Shown: piece by piece, positions 42,567-51,288 of the stretch
Layout: every line of letters starts with the position of its first letter
Numbering within the stretch: the first letter of the stretch is position 1
Assembly: GCA_900539715.1 (NCBI GenBank)
Contig: UQDA01000011.1
Span: 1 to 64,000, forward strand
DNA: 64,000 bases
Origin: an uncultured Lachnospiraceae bacterium
Lineage (GTDB): Bacteria > Bacillota > Clostridia > Lachnospirales > Lachnospiraceae
Direction: 5' to 3'
Position numbers and translations under genes: made by a program
Notes under the pieces: generated by a model
What the model saw: the letters and a program-made list of their open reading frames with translations, nothing else
Told to the model about the DNA's origin: nothing
The model's database searches: none

Positions 42567-43481
42567 ATGCCTATTAAAGTTCAGAGCGATCTTCCCGCAA
42601 GGGAAATCCTCGACCAGGAAAATATATTTGTAATGGATGAATACCGGGCGCTGCATCAGAATATCCGTCCGCTCCAGATATGTATTTTAAATCTGATGCC
42701 CATAAAACAGGACACCGAGCTGCACCTTCTGCGCTCTCTGTCCAATACCCCGCTTCAGGTGGATGTGACCTTTATGAAGATGAACAGCCATCTGTCGCTA
42801 AACACCTCGGCTACCCATCTGAATAAATTTTATCATACGTTCGATGAACTCCGGGAGAACAAATACGACGGTCTCATCATCACCGGCGCCCCTGTCGAAC
42901 AGATTCCCTTTGAAGAGGTAGATTACTGGGACGAGCTATGCGAGATTATGGACTGGTCAAAGACCCATGTGCATTCCACATTCCATATCTGCTGGGGCGC
43001 TCAGGCAGGGCTGTATCATCATTTCGGTTTAAATAAGATACTGCTGCCCGAGAAGCTTTTTGGCGTCTTCTCTCATCAGGTCTTAAACCGGAAAGAACCG
43101 CTGGTACGCGGTTTTGACGATATTTTTTATATCCCGCACAGCCGCCACACGGAAACGCCTGCCCATCTCATCCACAGCTGCGACAGGCTGACCGTAATGG
43201 CAGAATCCGACCGGGCGGGCGTCCTTTTATGTATGACAGAGGACGGACGGCAGATTTTTGTAATGGGACATCCCGAATATGATCGTTATACCCTGCATAA
43301 CGAATATATGCGTGATCGCGAAAAAGGGCTGGATATCGCCGTTCCGGAAAACTATTATCCCGGCGACGACCCGTCGCAGCGTCCTCTTTTATCCTGGAGG
43401 GCGCACTGCAACGGACTTTACACAAACTGGCTTGACTACTATGTATACCAGACAACGCCCTTTGATATCCGGGAAATCTGA
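42567..43481 (+). CDS. metA: Homoserine O-acyltransferase (MetA), probably acetyl-CoA-specific
   Basis: Activates homoserine for methionine synthesis. The 304-aa length and motifs NLMPIKQDTE, HICWGAQAGLYHHFG (nucleophile Cys142), HSRHTE and MGHPEYD are standard. Residue 111 is Glu, in GAPVE; in characterised MetA proteins Glu at 111 goes with acetyl-CoA and Gly with succinyl-CoA, so O-acetylhomoserine is the predicted product despite the usual succinyltransferase name. AAAGGAG precedes ATG. No SAM riboswitch or T-box is seen; it follows ligA by 26 bases and may be read from the same promoter. Confidence 0.95.
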   Translation: MPIKVQSDLPAREILDQENIFVMDEYRALHQNIRPLQICILNLMPIKQDTELHLLRSLSNTPLQVDVTFMKMNSHLSLNTSATHLNKFYHTFDELRENKYDGLIITGAPVEQIPFEEVDYWDELCEIMDWSKTHVHSTFHICWGAQAGLYHHFGLNKILLPEKLFGVFSHQVLNRKEPLVRGFDDIFYIPHSRHTETPAHLIHSCDRLTVMAESDRAGVLLCMTEDGRQIFVMGHPEYDRYTLHNEYMRDREKGLDIAVPENYYPGDDPSQRPLLSWRAHCNGLYTNWLDYYVYQTTPFDIREI

Positions 43482-43510
43482 ATCTTTAAAAAAGTGTGCG
43501 TATAAAAAGA

Positions 43511-43549
43511 CCGCCGGACAGGATATCACATCCCCGTCCGGCGGCTTTT
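43511..43549 (+). terminator. Terminator after metA
   Basis: CCGCCGGAC (43511-43519) pairs with GTCCGGCGG (43536-43544), followed by CTTTT. It ends the rluF-like/ligA/metA transcript. Confidence 0.82.
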
Positions 43550-43576
43550 ACATCCGCTCATACGCATTTTTACATA

Positions 43577-44041
43577 TCAGCCAAGTTCTTCCAGATCTTT
43601 CAGCATCTGTCCTGCATTTTCTTCCGGCTTCACCTTCGCATGAACCTTTACTATCCTGCCTTCCTCATCTATCAGATAAGAGGAACGTATCACGCCCATC
43701 ACCTGCTTGCCGTACATGTTTTTCTTTACCCAGACGTCATACTTCTGCAGAACTTCCTTCTCAGGATCTGCCAGCAAAATGAACGGCAGTTCAAACTTAT
43801 CCGCAAACTTGCGGTGCGCTGCGCTCGTATCCTTGCTGACGCCAATTACCGTCACTCCCTTTTCCACAAAGGCGGGATAATTCTCCGCATAAGCGCACGC
43901 CTGCTTATTGCATCCTGCCGTATTGTCCTTGCTGTAAAAATACAGCACGACCTTTCTGCCCCGAAAATCGGACAGGCTCACTTCCTTACCGTCCTGATCC
44001 TGTAAGGTAAAATCAGGAGCCATCGTACCTGCTTCCAGCAT
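43577..44041 (-). CDS. bcp: Thioredoxin-dependent peroxiredoxin (BCP type)
   Basis: Start 44041 (MLEAGT) has GGGAGGAAC just upstream; the longer open frame overlaps the thiolase gene and is unsupported. The 154-aa protein reduces hydroperoxides. The peroxidatic Cys is in KDNTAGCNKQACAYAENY, with the resolving Cys five residues later as in atypical 2-Cys BCPs. APDFTLQDQDG and GVSKDTSAAHRKFADKFELPF are family marks. It lies 41 bases after the thiolase gene on the same strand, probably one operon. Confidence 0.93.
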   Translation of the reverse strand: MLEAGTMAPDFTLQDQDGKEVSLSDFRGRKVVLYFYSKDNTAGCNKQACAYAENYPAFVEKGVTVIGVSKDTSAAHRKFADKFELPFILLADPEKEVLQKYDVWVKKNMYGKQVMGVIRSSYLIDEEGRIVKVHAKVKPEENAGQMLKDLEELG

Positions 44042-44082
44042 ATCAGTTCCTCCCTTCTGTCTTTCTGATAAAAACGCTCTTT

Positions 44083-45264
44083 TTACTCTCTCTCCACAAT
44101 GGCTGCACAGCCCATACCGCCGCCTACACACAATGTCGCAAGTCCCTTTTTCGCATCACGCTTTTCCATCTCGTGAAGCAGGGTTACAAGAATACGACAG
44201 CCGGACGCTCCTACCGGATGTCCGAGCGCTATTGCGCCGCCATTTACATTCAGGATGTCATTATTAAATCCAAGGTCATGGGCAACCGCAACAGACTGTG
44301 CGGCAAATGCCTCATTTGCCTCTATCAGATCAAAATCACCAATCTGATAACCGGTTTTTTCCATTACCTTACGGGTGGCAGCCACCGGACCGATTCCCAT
44401 GATGCGGGGTTCCACACCGGCAAGCTCGCCGCCGATCCATGTCGCCATCGGCTTTACGCCCAGCTCTTTCGCTTTTTCCTCGCTCATCACAATCAGCGCT
44501 GCCGCCGCATCATTGATGCCCGATGCATTTCCCGCAGTCACCAGACCGCCCTCCTTGAATGCCGGACGCAGCTTGCTGATGCTTTCAGCCGTCACACCGG
44601 CTCTCGGTCCTTCGTCCGTGTCAAATACAACAGTCTGTTTCTTCTGCTTTACTTCCATCGGAACGATTTCATCCTTGAATTTTCCTTCTGCTATTGCCTT
44701 TTCAGCCTTCTGCTGACTCCATGCCGCAAACTCGTCCAGCTGTTCTCTGGTAAGTCCCCAATCCTCCGCGATATTCTCTGCGGTAATTCCCATATGATAA
44801 CCGCCGAAAGCATCTGTCAAAGCATCACGGATCAGTGCATCGTCCATCTTTGCAGCGCCCATCCGGTAACCGAAACGGGCATCATACAGAAGGTACGGAG
44901 CCATGCTCATATTCTCCATGCCGCCCGCCACGATGATATCCGCATCTCCGGATGCGATCAGCTTCGCAGCCAGATTCACACAGTGCATACCGGAACCGCA
45001 AAGCACGTTTATCGTCGTTGCCGGAACCTCTACCGGGATTCCCGCATTTACCGCCGCCTGACGGGCAGGATTCTGTCCCAGCCCTGCCTGTATCACGCAG
45101 CCCATATATACCTCGTCCACCTGCTCCGGTCTGATTCCCGTACGGCGCAAAGCTTCCTTGATAACCACTGTTCCCAAATCGGGAGCAGGCGTCTTGGAAA
45201 GCGTACCGCCCATCGTACCGATCGCTGTTCTGCAGGCTCCTGCCAAAACTACTTTTCTTGCCAT
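44083..45264 (-). CDS. Acetyl-CoA C-acetyltransferase (thiolase)
   Basis: Condenses two acetyl-CoA to acetoacetyl-CoA, the entry into butyrate or butanol routes in Clostridia. The 393-aa protein has acyl-accepting Cys in NVLCGSGMHCV, the NEAFAAQ motif, GGAIALGHPVGASGCRI with His, and the second active Cys in CVGGGMGCA. GGAGG lies eight bases before ATG. It has its own promoter and is followed by bcp; no other butyrate-pathway gene is adjacent. Confidence 0.96.
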   Translation of the reverse strand: MARKVVLAGACRTAIGTMGGTLSKTPAPDLGTVVIKEALRRTGIRPEQVDEVYMGCVIQAGLGQNPARQAAVNAGIPVEVPATTINVLCGSGMHCVNLAAKLIASGDADIIVAGGMENMSMAPYLLYDARFGYRMGAAKMDDALIRDALTDAFGGYHMGITAENIAEDWGLTREQLDEFAAWSQQKAEKAIAEGKFKDEIVPMEVKQKKQTVVFDTDEGPRAGVTAESISKLRPAFKEGGLVTAGNASGINDAAAALIVMSEEKAKELGVKPMATWIGGELAGVEPRIMGIGPVAATRKVMEKTGYQIGDFDLIEANEAFAAQSVAVAHDLGFNNDILNVNGGAIALGHPVGASGCRILVTLLHEMEKRDAKKGLATLCVGGGMGCAAIVERE

Positions 45265-45349
45265 TGTTCAATCCTCCATCTTCTTTGTATGCGGAAAATT
45301 GCTTTTTTCCCACGCTCTCTGACGTGAGAAGCTCATTTCTGACTGTTAT

Positions 45350-45378
45350 ATCATACTGCCTTTCAGAAAAATTTTCAA
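45350..45378 (-). promoter_or_regulatory. Promoter of thiolase-bcp operon
   Basis: Minus-strand TTGAAA (45373-45378), 17-base spacer, TATGAT (45350-45355). No Rex-type TTGTTAANNNNTTAACAA operator is seen. Confidence 0.6.
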
Positions 45379-45427
45379 GGGAAACACTGCTTCTATCCCA
45401 TTACTGTCAACACTCGGGGCTTTTCAG

Positions 45428-46177
45428 TCAGCGCAAAAAAACCAGCTCGTTTTCTCCTGACAATTCCGGCACATAGCGGTATTCCAGCCGGTCAAAGGCT
45501 TTGACGTCCTCCAGCCCTTCCGCCTGTGTTTCCGCCAGAAAACGCACCATTTCCCCGCGCGCCATCTTCGCCATCGTCCCCTTCTGTACAACCCTACCGT
45601 CACTATATTCCCCAAACACGCACGTTGCAAAACGGACTTCTTTTCTCAGGTACGCTTCGATACATTTGCTGTACTCTTTGGAAGCAAGGTTTAGAATAAG
45701 CGGCTCCTTCATTTCTCCCAAAAGAAGCTCTTCCAGGAGGGCGCCGCCCCAAAACTCATATAAATCCTTATAGCCCTCCGGCGCGCCTTTTGCCTGCATC
45801 TCCAGCCGGTAAGGCGTCACTCCGTCCAGCGGCTTTAAAATCCCGTAAAAACCCGATAATATCCGCAGATGCTCCTGTACATAATCCCACTGCTGCCGAG
45901 CAAATACCCGAGGCGCCATATATTGATACTGAATTCCCTCATAAGAAAGCAGCGCCGGCGTCGCTCCCTTTTCCGGCTCCATGCTTCGTATCCGCTCCTG
46001 ATTAAGCCGCGCCAGCTTCTCATTACACCCCCACAGCTTTTGAAGCTCTGCATCCGAAAGCCCCCTCAGCCATGCGAGTATCCGCTTTGTCTGCTCCAGA
46101 AAAACGGGCTTGGCTGTTGCCGCCATCGTATCCGTATCCGCCGTCATCTTTTTTGCAGGAGAAATGATGATCCTCAT
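45428..46177 (-). CDS. yaaA: YaaA peroxide-stress protein (DUF328)
   Basis: This 249-aa protein has the family hallmarks MRIIISPAKKM at the start, YEGIQYQYM, LSGFYGILKPLDGVTPYRLEMQ and NLASKEYSKC. In E. coli YaaA lowers free iron during peroxide stress and binds DNA; the same role here is inferred. It overlaps the nucleoid-associated protein gene by 4 bp. Confidence 0.94.
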   Translation of the reverse strand: MRIIISPAKKMTADTDTMAATAKPVFLEQTKRILAWLRGLSDAELQKLWGCNEKLARLNQERIRSMEPEKGATPALLSYEGIQYQYMAPRVFARQQWDYVQEHLRILSGFYGILKPLDGVTPYRLEMQAKGAPEGYKDLYEFWGGALLEELLLGEMKEPLILNLASKEYSKCIEAYLRKEVRFATCVFGEYSDGRVVQKGTMAKMARGEMVRFLAETQAEGLEDVKAFDRLEYRYVPELSGENELVFLR

Positions 46178-47187
46178 TTCGTACTCAGCCTCCCGATATT
46201 CTTTATCAGTACGGAAATCGTACCATCCTGATTCGTGATAAACTCTACCTTATTCGGATCTTTATATTCTTCCATCGGAATCGTTATCTCTATCCCGGTA
46301 TCCGTTGTAAGATGCTGCTTCTGGAATTTTTTAACCGTCGCCTCGCTCTTTGGCTCTACGACTTCCTTTGCCATATTGTATTTTTCCAGCTTTTCTTCCA
46401 AATCCGCCTGCATCTGAGGACTGTCCCTAAATACCTTCTGCTTGACCTCTTCTACTGCAAGACTGCCCTTTTCCTCCAGCTCATCATAAATTGCCTGCTT
46501 TATCTCCAGCTTACGCTGCGTGTCGTCGTCGCCGTAATATTTTTTGTTGACCTGCTCTACCGCACGGGTCACGATATCCAGCTTTGTCTTCTGGGACATG
46601 GGCGCATGACATTCAAGAAACAATTCCGAAAAATAGTTTTTCTTTTCTCCATTTATTTCAAACTTCTTTTCCGTCAGAATGATATCCCCGTTGGAAAGAT
46701 TGACCAAAAAGGCTTCTGCCAGCTTCTGTCCCTGAGACGGCAAGATCGCTTTTTGCAAAATAATATCGTTCAGATTGCCGCCTTCCTCCGTCGGCTTCGT
46801 GGAATGCGTATAAGAGGTCTTATAATTCAGTTTTAAAAATCCAAAATAATCTGTCCCCTCACAGCCAAATACGACCACTGCTGCATCCGCTGCCGGGATG
46901 TCGATATTCGCATTCATGATACCGTAAAGTTTTGTGCAGAGGGTTTTGCTCGTCTCTATAAAATTATCCGCATTACAGCCCTTTAAAAGCTCCATGACCT
47001 CGGAGCCTTCTGAGAACCGGCAGCGTTTTATATCGTCGCTCTCCGTAAATTTCTCAATGTGCGCCTTTAGGAAATCGCATAGATTGGAACCCATATCGAT
47101 GAGGCAGTCTGAAAGCACCGGCATCCCGACCGCAGAATCCAGAATATGAACGATTCCCATTTTCATGATGATATCGTCTCTTACCAT
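46174..47187 (-). CDS. Nucleoid-associated protein (NdpA/YejK family)
   Basis: The 337-aa protein fits the 37-kDa nucleoid-associated family: IVHILDSAVGMPVLSDCLID near the start, a middle LNYKTSYTHS segment, and long C-terminal charged helices (VEQVNKKYYGDDDTQRKLEIKQAIYDELEEKGSLAVEEVKQKV). YejK-type proteins bind nucleoid DNA; the biological role is unclear. It overlaps yaaA by 4 bp, giving a DNA-protection-like pair. bioY lies 30 bases upstream on the same strand, so all three may be one transcript. Confidence 0.88.
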   Translation of the reverse strand: MVRDDIIMKMGIVHILDSAVGMPVLSDCLIDMGSNLCDFLKAHIEKFTESDDIKRCRFSEGSEVMELLKGCNADNFIETSKTLCTKLYGIMNANIDIPAADAAVVVFGCEGTDYFGFLKLNYKTSYTHSTKPTEEGGNLNDIILQKAILPSQGQKLAEAFLVNLSNGDIILTEKKFEINGEKKNYFSELFLECHAPMSQKTKLDIVTRAVEQVNKKYYGDDDTQRKLEIKQAIYDELEEKGSLAVEEVKQKVFRDSPQMQADLEEKLEKYNMAKEVVEPKSEATVKKFQKQHLTTDTGIEITIPMEEYKDPNKVEFITNQDGTISVLIKNIGRLSTK

Positions 47188-47217
47188 AAAATCCGTCTAC
47201 TCCTGTAACCGTATCGT

Positions 47218-47772
47218 TTATCTTGATCTTACTCCTTTTGCAATGGCAGGCCCTGCAAACGAAGCCGCAATGATCTTTGCCGCATCACCGGGCAGATAGG
47301 GAATCACTCCTGTCGCCAGACCTCCTGCAAAATCAAGCTTTAACTGCAGACACAGCCATACCGTTCCGAACAGATAACATACAAGCGTTCCCAGCGCCAT
47401 CGCTGCGATCTGCTTTGTCCTGCTCTTTCCCGCCTTCTCAAACAGAATTCCTGTCAGCGGTATCATGAACAGAAAGCCGACCAGATAACCGCCTGTCGGA
47501 CCCGCCAGCTTTGCCGCTCCCCCCGCAAAACCCGAAAATACCGGAAGCCCCACAAAACCGAGAAGAAGATAAATGATATAACTTAAAAATGCATCCCTTG
47601 TTCCCAGTACATAAATCGCCACATACAAAATGAACGTTGTCAAAGAAATCGGAACAGGGCTGACCGGTATCGGTATGGCAAAAGGCGCTGCGATGCATGT
47701 GGCCGCCGTCATCACCCCTATTAAAGCCATCCTCTTTGTACTTACCGCCTGCTTCTCTGCTTTTGTTTTCAT
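47218..47772 (-). CDS. bioY: Biotin transporter BioY (ECF S component)
   Basis: This 184-aa protein has six membrane segments with the BioY signature GGAAKLAGPTGGYLVGFLFMIP and the N-terminal ISLTTFILYVAIYVLG. It binds biotin and works alone or with a shared ECF energising module; no EcfA/T genes are here. A TTGACA promoter lies upstream. No clear BirA operator (TTGTTAACC type) was found. It is followed by the nucleoid protein and yaaA genes in the same direction. Confidence 0.95.
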   Translation of the reverse strand: MKTKAEKQAVSTKRMALIGVMTAATCIAAPFAIPIPVSPVPISLTTFILYVAIYVLGTRDAFLSYIIYLLLGFVGLPVFSGFAGGAAKLAGPTGGYLVGFLFMIPLTGILFEKAGKSRTKQIAAMALGTLVCYLFGTVWLCLQLKLDFAGGLATGVIPYLPGDAAKIIAASFAGPAIAKGVRSR

Positions 47773-47803
47773 ATGGATACCCCCTTAAAATATATGCTTT
47801 ATT

Positions 47804-47832
47804 AGATTACCCTTTCTGATACCAAATGTCAA
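47804..47832 (-). promoter_or_regulatory. Promoter of bioY
   Basis: Minus-strand TTGACA (47827-47832), 17-base spacer, TAATCT (47804-47809), back-to-back with the M32 peptidase promoter. Confidence 0.7.
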
Positions 47833-47863
47833 TCGCAACAGCCCTGTCTCCGGCATCCAATCC

Positions 47864-47892
47864 TTGTGTATTTTTCTGGTGTGGGGTATACT
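47864..47892 (+). promoter_or_regulatory. Promoter of the M32 carboxypeptidase gene
   Basis: TTGTGT (47864-47869), 17-base spacer, TATACT (47887-47892), 43 bases before the start codon. Confidence 0.65.
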
Positions 47893-47935
47893 ATATCCCG
47901 TAACCGAAAAGTATCTTTGCAAAATGGAGGTTTTT

Positions 47936-49450
47936 ATGAGTCAGGCACTCGAACGATTTCAGGAATATCAAAACCGCATCAGCCAATACGACCATGCGGT
48001 CGCCCTGCTTTACTGGGATATGCAGACCGGCGCCCCCAAGGCCGGCACAGAAAGCAAATTAAACGACATCGGCTTTTTCTCCACGGAAAGCTTCCGCCTT
48101 TCCACTGCGGATGAATACGGCGTCCTTTTAAAAAAGCTTGCCGCCCCTTCGGAATATGAACAGCTCTCTGACGCGATGAAGGTTACCGTCACCCGCTATC
48201 TTCGCGATTACGAACGATTCAAACGCATCCCTGAAAGCTTTTATACCGAGTTTGTTACTGTAAAGGCACGCGCCGGCAGAGCATGGGAGGAGGCAAAATC
48301 CGCCTCTGATTTTTCTATTTTTGCGCCCCATCTGGATAAGGTCATCCACATGACAAAGCAGTTTGTCCATTATATGGAACCCGGGCAGGAGCCTTATGAA
48401 TTTCTTCTGGATCAATATGAAGAAGGAATGGACTCTTCTACCATCGACCGCATTTTCTCTGAATTAAAAAACGGGCTGCTCCCCCTTCTTGAAAAAATAA
48501 ACAGCGCTCCCAGACCTGATTTATCCGCGCTGGAAGGACATTTTGACATCGACTCCCAGAAAAAAGTTCAGGAAATGCTTTTAAAATACATTGGCTTTTC
48601 CTTTGAATGCGGTGCATGTGCAGAAAGCATGCATCCTTTCACAACGACACTCTGCCCCGGGGACGTGCGCGTGACCAATCATTATCATGAGGACAACCCG
48701 ATATCTTCGATGTTTTCCGCCATCCATGAAGGCGGACACGCCATTTTTGAACAAAACCTTGCCCCCGCAATCCAGAACACCGCGGCTGCCCAGATAAATC
48801 TCATGGGACTGCACGAAAGCCAGTCACGTTTCTACGAAAATATCCTTGGCCGGAATATCCATTTCTGGACTCCTATCTATCATAAGCTCGGAGAACTCCT
48901 GCCGCAGTTTCAGCATATCCCGCTGGAAACCTTTATGCGTGCAGTCAACGACGTGCATCCCAGCATGATACGCACTGAGGCCGACGAAGTCACCTACTGC
49001 CTGCATATCATTTTACGCTACGAGATTGAAAAAGCCATCTTCCGGGACAATGTGCCCACAGAAGAACTCCCCGCCCTCTGGAATGCGAAAATGCAGGAGC
49101 TTTTAGGTATTACCCCTGCTGACGATGCAGAAGGTATCTTACAGGATATGCACTGGTCCGACGGCTCCTTTGGCTATTTCCCGTCCTATCTGCTCGGATC
49201 TGTTTATGACGGTATGCTGCTTGATGCGCTGCGACGCGACCTGGGAGACCCCGACCTGCTTCTGGAGGAAGGAAAAATCCTCGATATCACCAAATGGCTG
49301 AATGAAAATATCCATCAGTTTGGCAGCCTCTACACCTCCAAGGAAGTTTTGGAACGGGTATGCGGCACAGAACTGTCCGCGAAGCCTCTGCTGGATTATT
49401 TCAACGAAAAATATTCCCGGCTCTACGGTATTCAGCCGCCCACCCTCTAA
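47936..49450 (+). CDS. Carboxypeptidase M32
   Basis: Start 47936 (MSQALERF) has TGGAGG seven bases upstream; the 24 codons before it contain the promoter. The 504-aa zinc peptidase removes C-terminal residues in the cytoplasm. Motifs are HEXXH as HEGGH (in SAIHEGGHAIFEQ), DVRVTNHYHEDN, GLHESQSRFYEN, RTEADEVTYCLHIILRYEIEKA and SFGYFPSYLLGSVY. Length is typical. It is a single-gene unit ending at the hairpin 49458-49525. Confidence 0.96.
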   Translation: MSQALERFQEYQNRISQYDHAVALLYWDMQTGAPKAGTESKLNDIGFFSTESFRLSTADEYGVLLKKLAAPSEYEQLSDAMKVTVTRYLRDYERFKRIPESFYTEFVTVKARAGRAWEEAKSASDFSIFAPHLDKVIHMTKQFVHYMEPGQEPYEFLLDQYEEGMDSSTIDRIFSELKNGLLPLLEKINSAPRPDLSALEGHFDIDSQKKVQEMLLKYIGFSFECGACAESMHPFTTTLCPGDVRVTNHYHEDNPISSMFSAIHEGGHAIFEQNLAPAIQNTAAAQINLMGLHESQSRFYENILGRNIHFWTPIYHKLGELLPQFQHIPLETFMRAVNDVHPSMIRTEADEVTYCLHIILRYEIEKAIFRDNVPTEELPALWNAKMQELLGITPADDAEGILQDMHWSDGSFGYFPSYLLGSVYDGMLLDALRRDLGDPDLLLEEGKILDITKWLNENIHQFGSLYTSKEVLERVCGTELSAKPLLDYFNEKYSRLYGIQPPTL

Positions 49451-49457
49451 AATAATC

Positions 49458-49525
49458 AAAGGCAGACGGATCAGTCAGCGGCAGGCGTCCAAATCGCCCA
49501 GCCGTTGAAAGTCCCGTCTGCCTTT
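49458..49525 (+). terminator. Terminator after M32 peptidase gene
   Basis: AAAGGCAGACGG (49458-49469) pairs perfectly with 49514-49525, followed by TTATC; the loop is long (44 bases) and contains a smaller stem. It also lies just beyond the convergent 172-aa gene. Confidence 0.75.
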
Positions 49526-49552
49526 TATCATAAAATACAGCCGGAAGCCAGC

Positions 49553-50071
49553 TTATTCCTGTGCCAGACTCAAGGAGATGCTGATTCCTCCTTCCGACTC
49601 ATAAAGAGAGATTCCAATACCTTCCCAGTTCCACTCCAGCGTTTTGCCGAAATCGGCATCGTCTTCCTCCAGCGTTTCCTTCGGCTTATTCCCTGTCACT
49701 GCTTCAATTCTCTCCCGCACCTCATCTGCATCTGCATCCTGCGGTTCTGCCAGAGCCAGCCATACCGTCCCGGCATCGTCATAACTCGTATGGACGCTGC
49801 AGCTTTTTCCGAAAAACTCTGTTTCATAATCCCTTCCGACCAAAAGCTCCCCGTCCTCTGTCCGGTTTTCCGTTCCGCCGCCTAAAAGTCCAGCCGCCTC
49901 TTCATCCGTCTTTCCGAGCAGTCCCGCCAGTTCCAAAAGCTGCTTGCTGTCCGAAGCGACTCTGTCGGAAAGCATTTCCTGCGTTTTCTCCTGCTTTCCC
50001 TTTACGCTGATGACCGCGTCATATGCCTCGCCCTGCTGTATGCTGCCGCAAAGAATGACATTTTCATACAC
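49553..50071 (-). CDS. Hypothetical protein at the prophage edge, possibly 5-prime truncated
   Basis: The frame begins with a GTG immediately after an in-frame TAA and has no convincing ribosome site. The 172-aa product has no signal peptide. Its C-terminal two thirds (LLGKTDEEAAGLLGGGTENRTEDGELLVGRDYETEFFGKSCSVHTSYDD...) look like an acidic domain I associate with Clostridia lipoproteins, while the first residues (YENVILCGS) look unlike the rest. Because AT-rich prophage-end sequence starts directly upstream, the native start may have been lost by phage integration. That is inference; the frame may also simply be a GTG-start gene. Confidence 0.6.
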   Translation of the reverse strand: MYENVILCGSIQQGEAYDAVISVKGKQEKTQEMLSDRVASDSKQLLELAGLLGKTDEEAAGLLGGGTENRTEDGELLVGRDYETEFFGKSCSVHTSYDDAGTVWLALAEPQDADADEVRERIEAVTGNKPKETLEEDDADFGKTLEWNWEGIGISLYESEGGISISLSLAQE

Positions 50072-50190
50072 TTAAAATGACACTTCTTTTTTTACGTCAA
50101 AAAATCTTTAATTTTGTTAATTTTCTCATCCATTTTTTTCTCAACAAACACTATTTTAAAATATGTTAAAGAAAAACCTACAGCTTCATC

Positions 50191-50233
50191 AAAAAAGAGA
50201 CCGGTGCGCCTTAAAACGCCCGGTCTCTTTTTT
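50191..50233 (-). terminator. Terminator of the phage late operon
   Basis: A 14-bp stem AAAAAAGAGACCGG (50191-50204/50220-50233) overlaps the lysin stop codon (50232-50234). On the minus strand it ends in six U. Confidence 0.88.
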
Positions 50234-51005
50234 ACTCCAGTATTTGTACTTTGTGCACCACGCCGCAAACTCCCAGAGGCGCAAGTTGCTGCTGAATAGC
50301 CTCTGCCTGATCGCGCGTCCAGACATCCGCCACCGATACTGTATAGATTACTCCAGACTCCGCCACAGGCTGTGTCCACGCTGCCGGATCCTCATAGCTA
50401 ATGTTTAGATCAACATCGCCTTTGATGCCTGCAATCTCGCCGCAGCTCGTATACTGCCATACCGTAAGCCATCGATCAACCGATGGCTTATAGCTCTGAT
50501 TCGGCGCATCTGCAAACTGCATGGTGTGGTATCCTTTATAGTATCTCGCCACCCACAGCCGCGCCCCAGCAAAAGCATCAAAATCAAACCAGTGCTCCTT
50601 ATACACATACAGCCCGACGTACAGCCCAAATCTGTACCCTGCTGCCGTGATAACCTCCTGCGCCGCACGGATACACTCCGTCAGCTTTGTAACGCCCAGC
50701 GGCTGCAGCGCGCCTCTGTCCTCCACGTCCCACCAGACCATCGTTCCTATCAGACCATGGGACTGCAACAGCGCAACCACCTGCTGTGCTTCCTGCCGCG
50801 CTGCCTCCAGCGTGGTTGCGTAAGTGTATTTGTAGACCGACATCGGAATGCTATGCTTCCGACATCCCTCCAGATTGGCTACAAATTGATAGTCTGTCTT
50901 GCCCGATCGGCGCACACTACGCAAAACTGCAAAATCTACGTTCTTGGGAATCTGCGCCCAATTGATCACTCCCTGGTTATCCGATACATCAATGCCTTTC
51001 CACAT
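50232..51005 (-). CDS. Phage endolysin, GH25 muramidase
   Basis: Start 51005 (MWKGID) has GTGAGG eight bases upstream, better placed than the ATG two codons earlier. The 257-aa enzyme cleaves peptidoglycan N-acetylmuramic acid linkages. GIDVSDNQG (Asp6) and VWWDVED (Asp93/Glu95) are the GH25 active-site strands, and LWVARY and WQYTS are also typical. The last ~40 residues (VIYTVSVADVWTRDQAEAIQQQLAPLG) form an SPOR-like wall-binding end. It is the last late gene, just after DUF6275. Confidence 0.95.
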   Translation of the reverse strand: MWKGIDVSDNQGVINWAQIPKNVDFAVLRSVRRSGKTDYQFVANLEGCRKHSIPMSVYKYTYATTLEAARQEAQQVVALLQSHGLIGTMVWWDVEDRGALQPLGVTKLTECIRAAQEVITAAGYRFGLYVGLYVYKEHWFDFDAFAGARLWVARYYKGYHTMQFADAPNQSYKPSVDRWLTVWQYTSCGEIAGIKGDVDLNISYEDPAAWTQPVAESGVIYTVSVADVWTRDQAEAIQQQLAPLGVCGVVHKVQILE

Positions 51006-51040
51006 AATCATTACCTCACCACAAAATTCTCCCATTTTTT

Positions 51041-51271
51041 TTAAGCGTCCACATAGGTTTCCTGCTTGTCACCGTTATGCGTGATTTCGTAGTACATACC
51101 ATCAGAAACGTTTGTGCTCAGCAGCGCCTTGTGATTCTGAAGCGCCTTGCAGTACCAAACCACATATACATCATCCTGTGCAATCTGCTTCTGGTCGGTT
51201 TTGTCCACGTGACTGTTAAAATAGTCCACGACAATCTGCTTGCATTTCTCCAAAAACTCTTTACTTCCCAT
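51041..51271 (-). CDS. DUF6275 phage protein
   Basis: Start 51271 (MGSKEF) has TGGAGG ten bases upstream; upstream codons overlap the Tad2-like gene. The 76-aa protein reads FLEKCKQIVVDYFNSHVDKTDQKQIAQDDVYVVWYCKALQNHKALLSTNVSDGMYYEITHNGDKQE..., which fits a family I recall as DUF6275, common beside holin and lysin genes in Clostridia prophages. Function unknown. It sits between the Tad2-like gene and the lysin. Confidence 0.82.
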   Translation of the reverse strand: MGSKEFLEKCKQIVVDYFNSHVDKTDQKQIAQDDVYVVWYCKALQNHKALLSTNVSDGMYYEITHNGDKQETYVDA

Positions 51272-51288
51272 ACTTTCAATCCTCCACA

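Noticed and set aside
45265..45427. Rex operator at the thiolase promoter
   Set aside because: No TTGTTAANNNNTTAACAA-like palindrome is present.
47773..47863. BirA operator upstream of bioY
   Set aside because: No TTGTTAACC-type inverted repeat could be found near the promoter.
50092..50379. A minus-strand 95-aa frame across the lysin end and prophage edge
   Set aside because: It runs through the lysin gene and its terminator, lacks a ribosome site and has no recognisable content.
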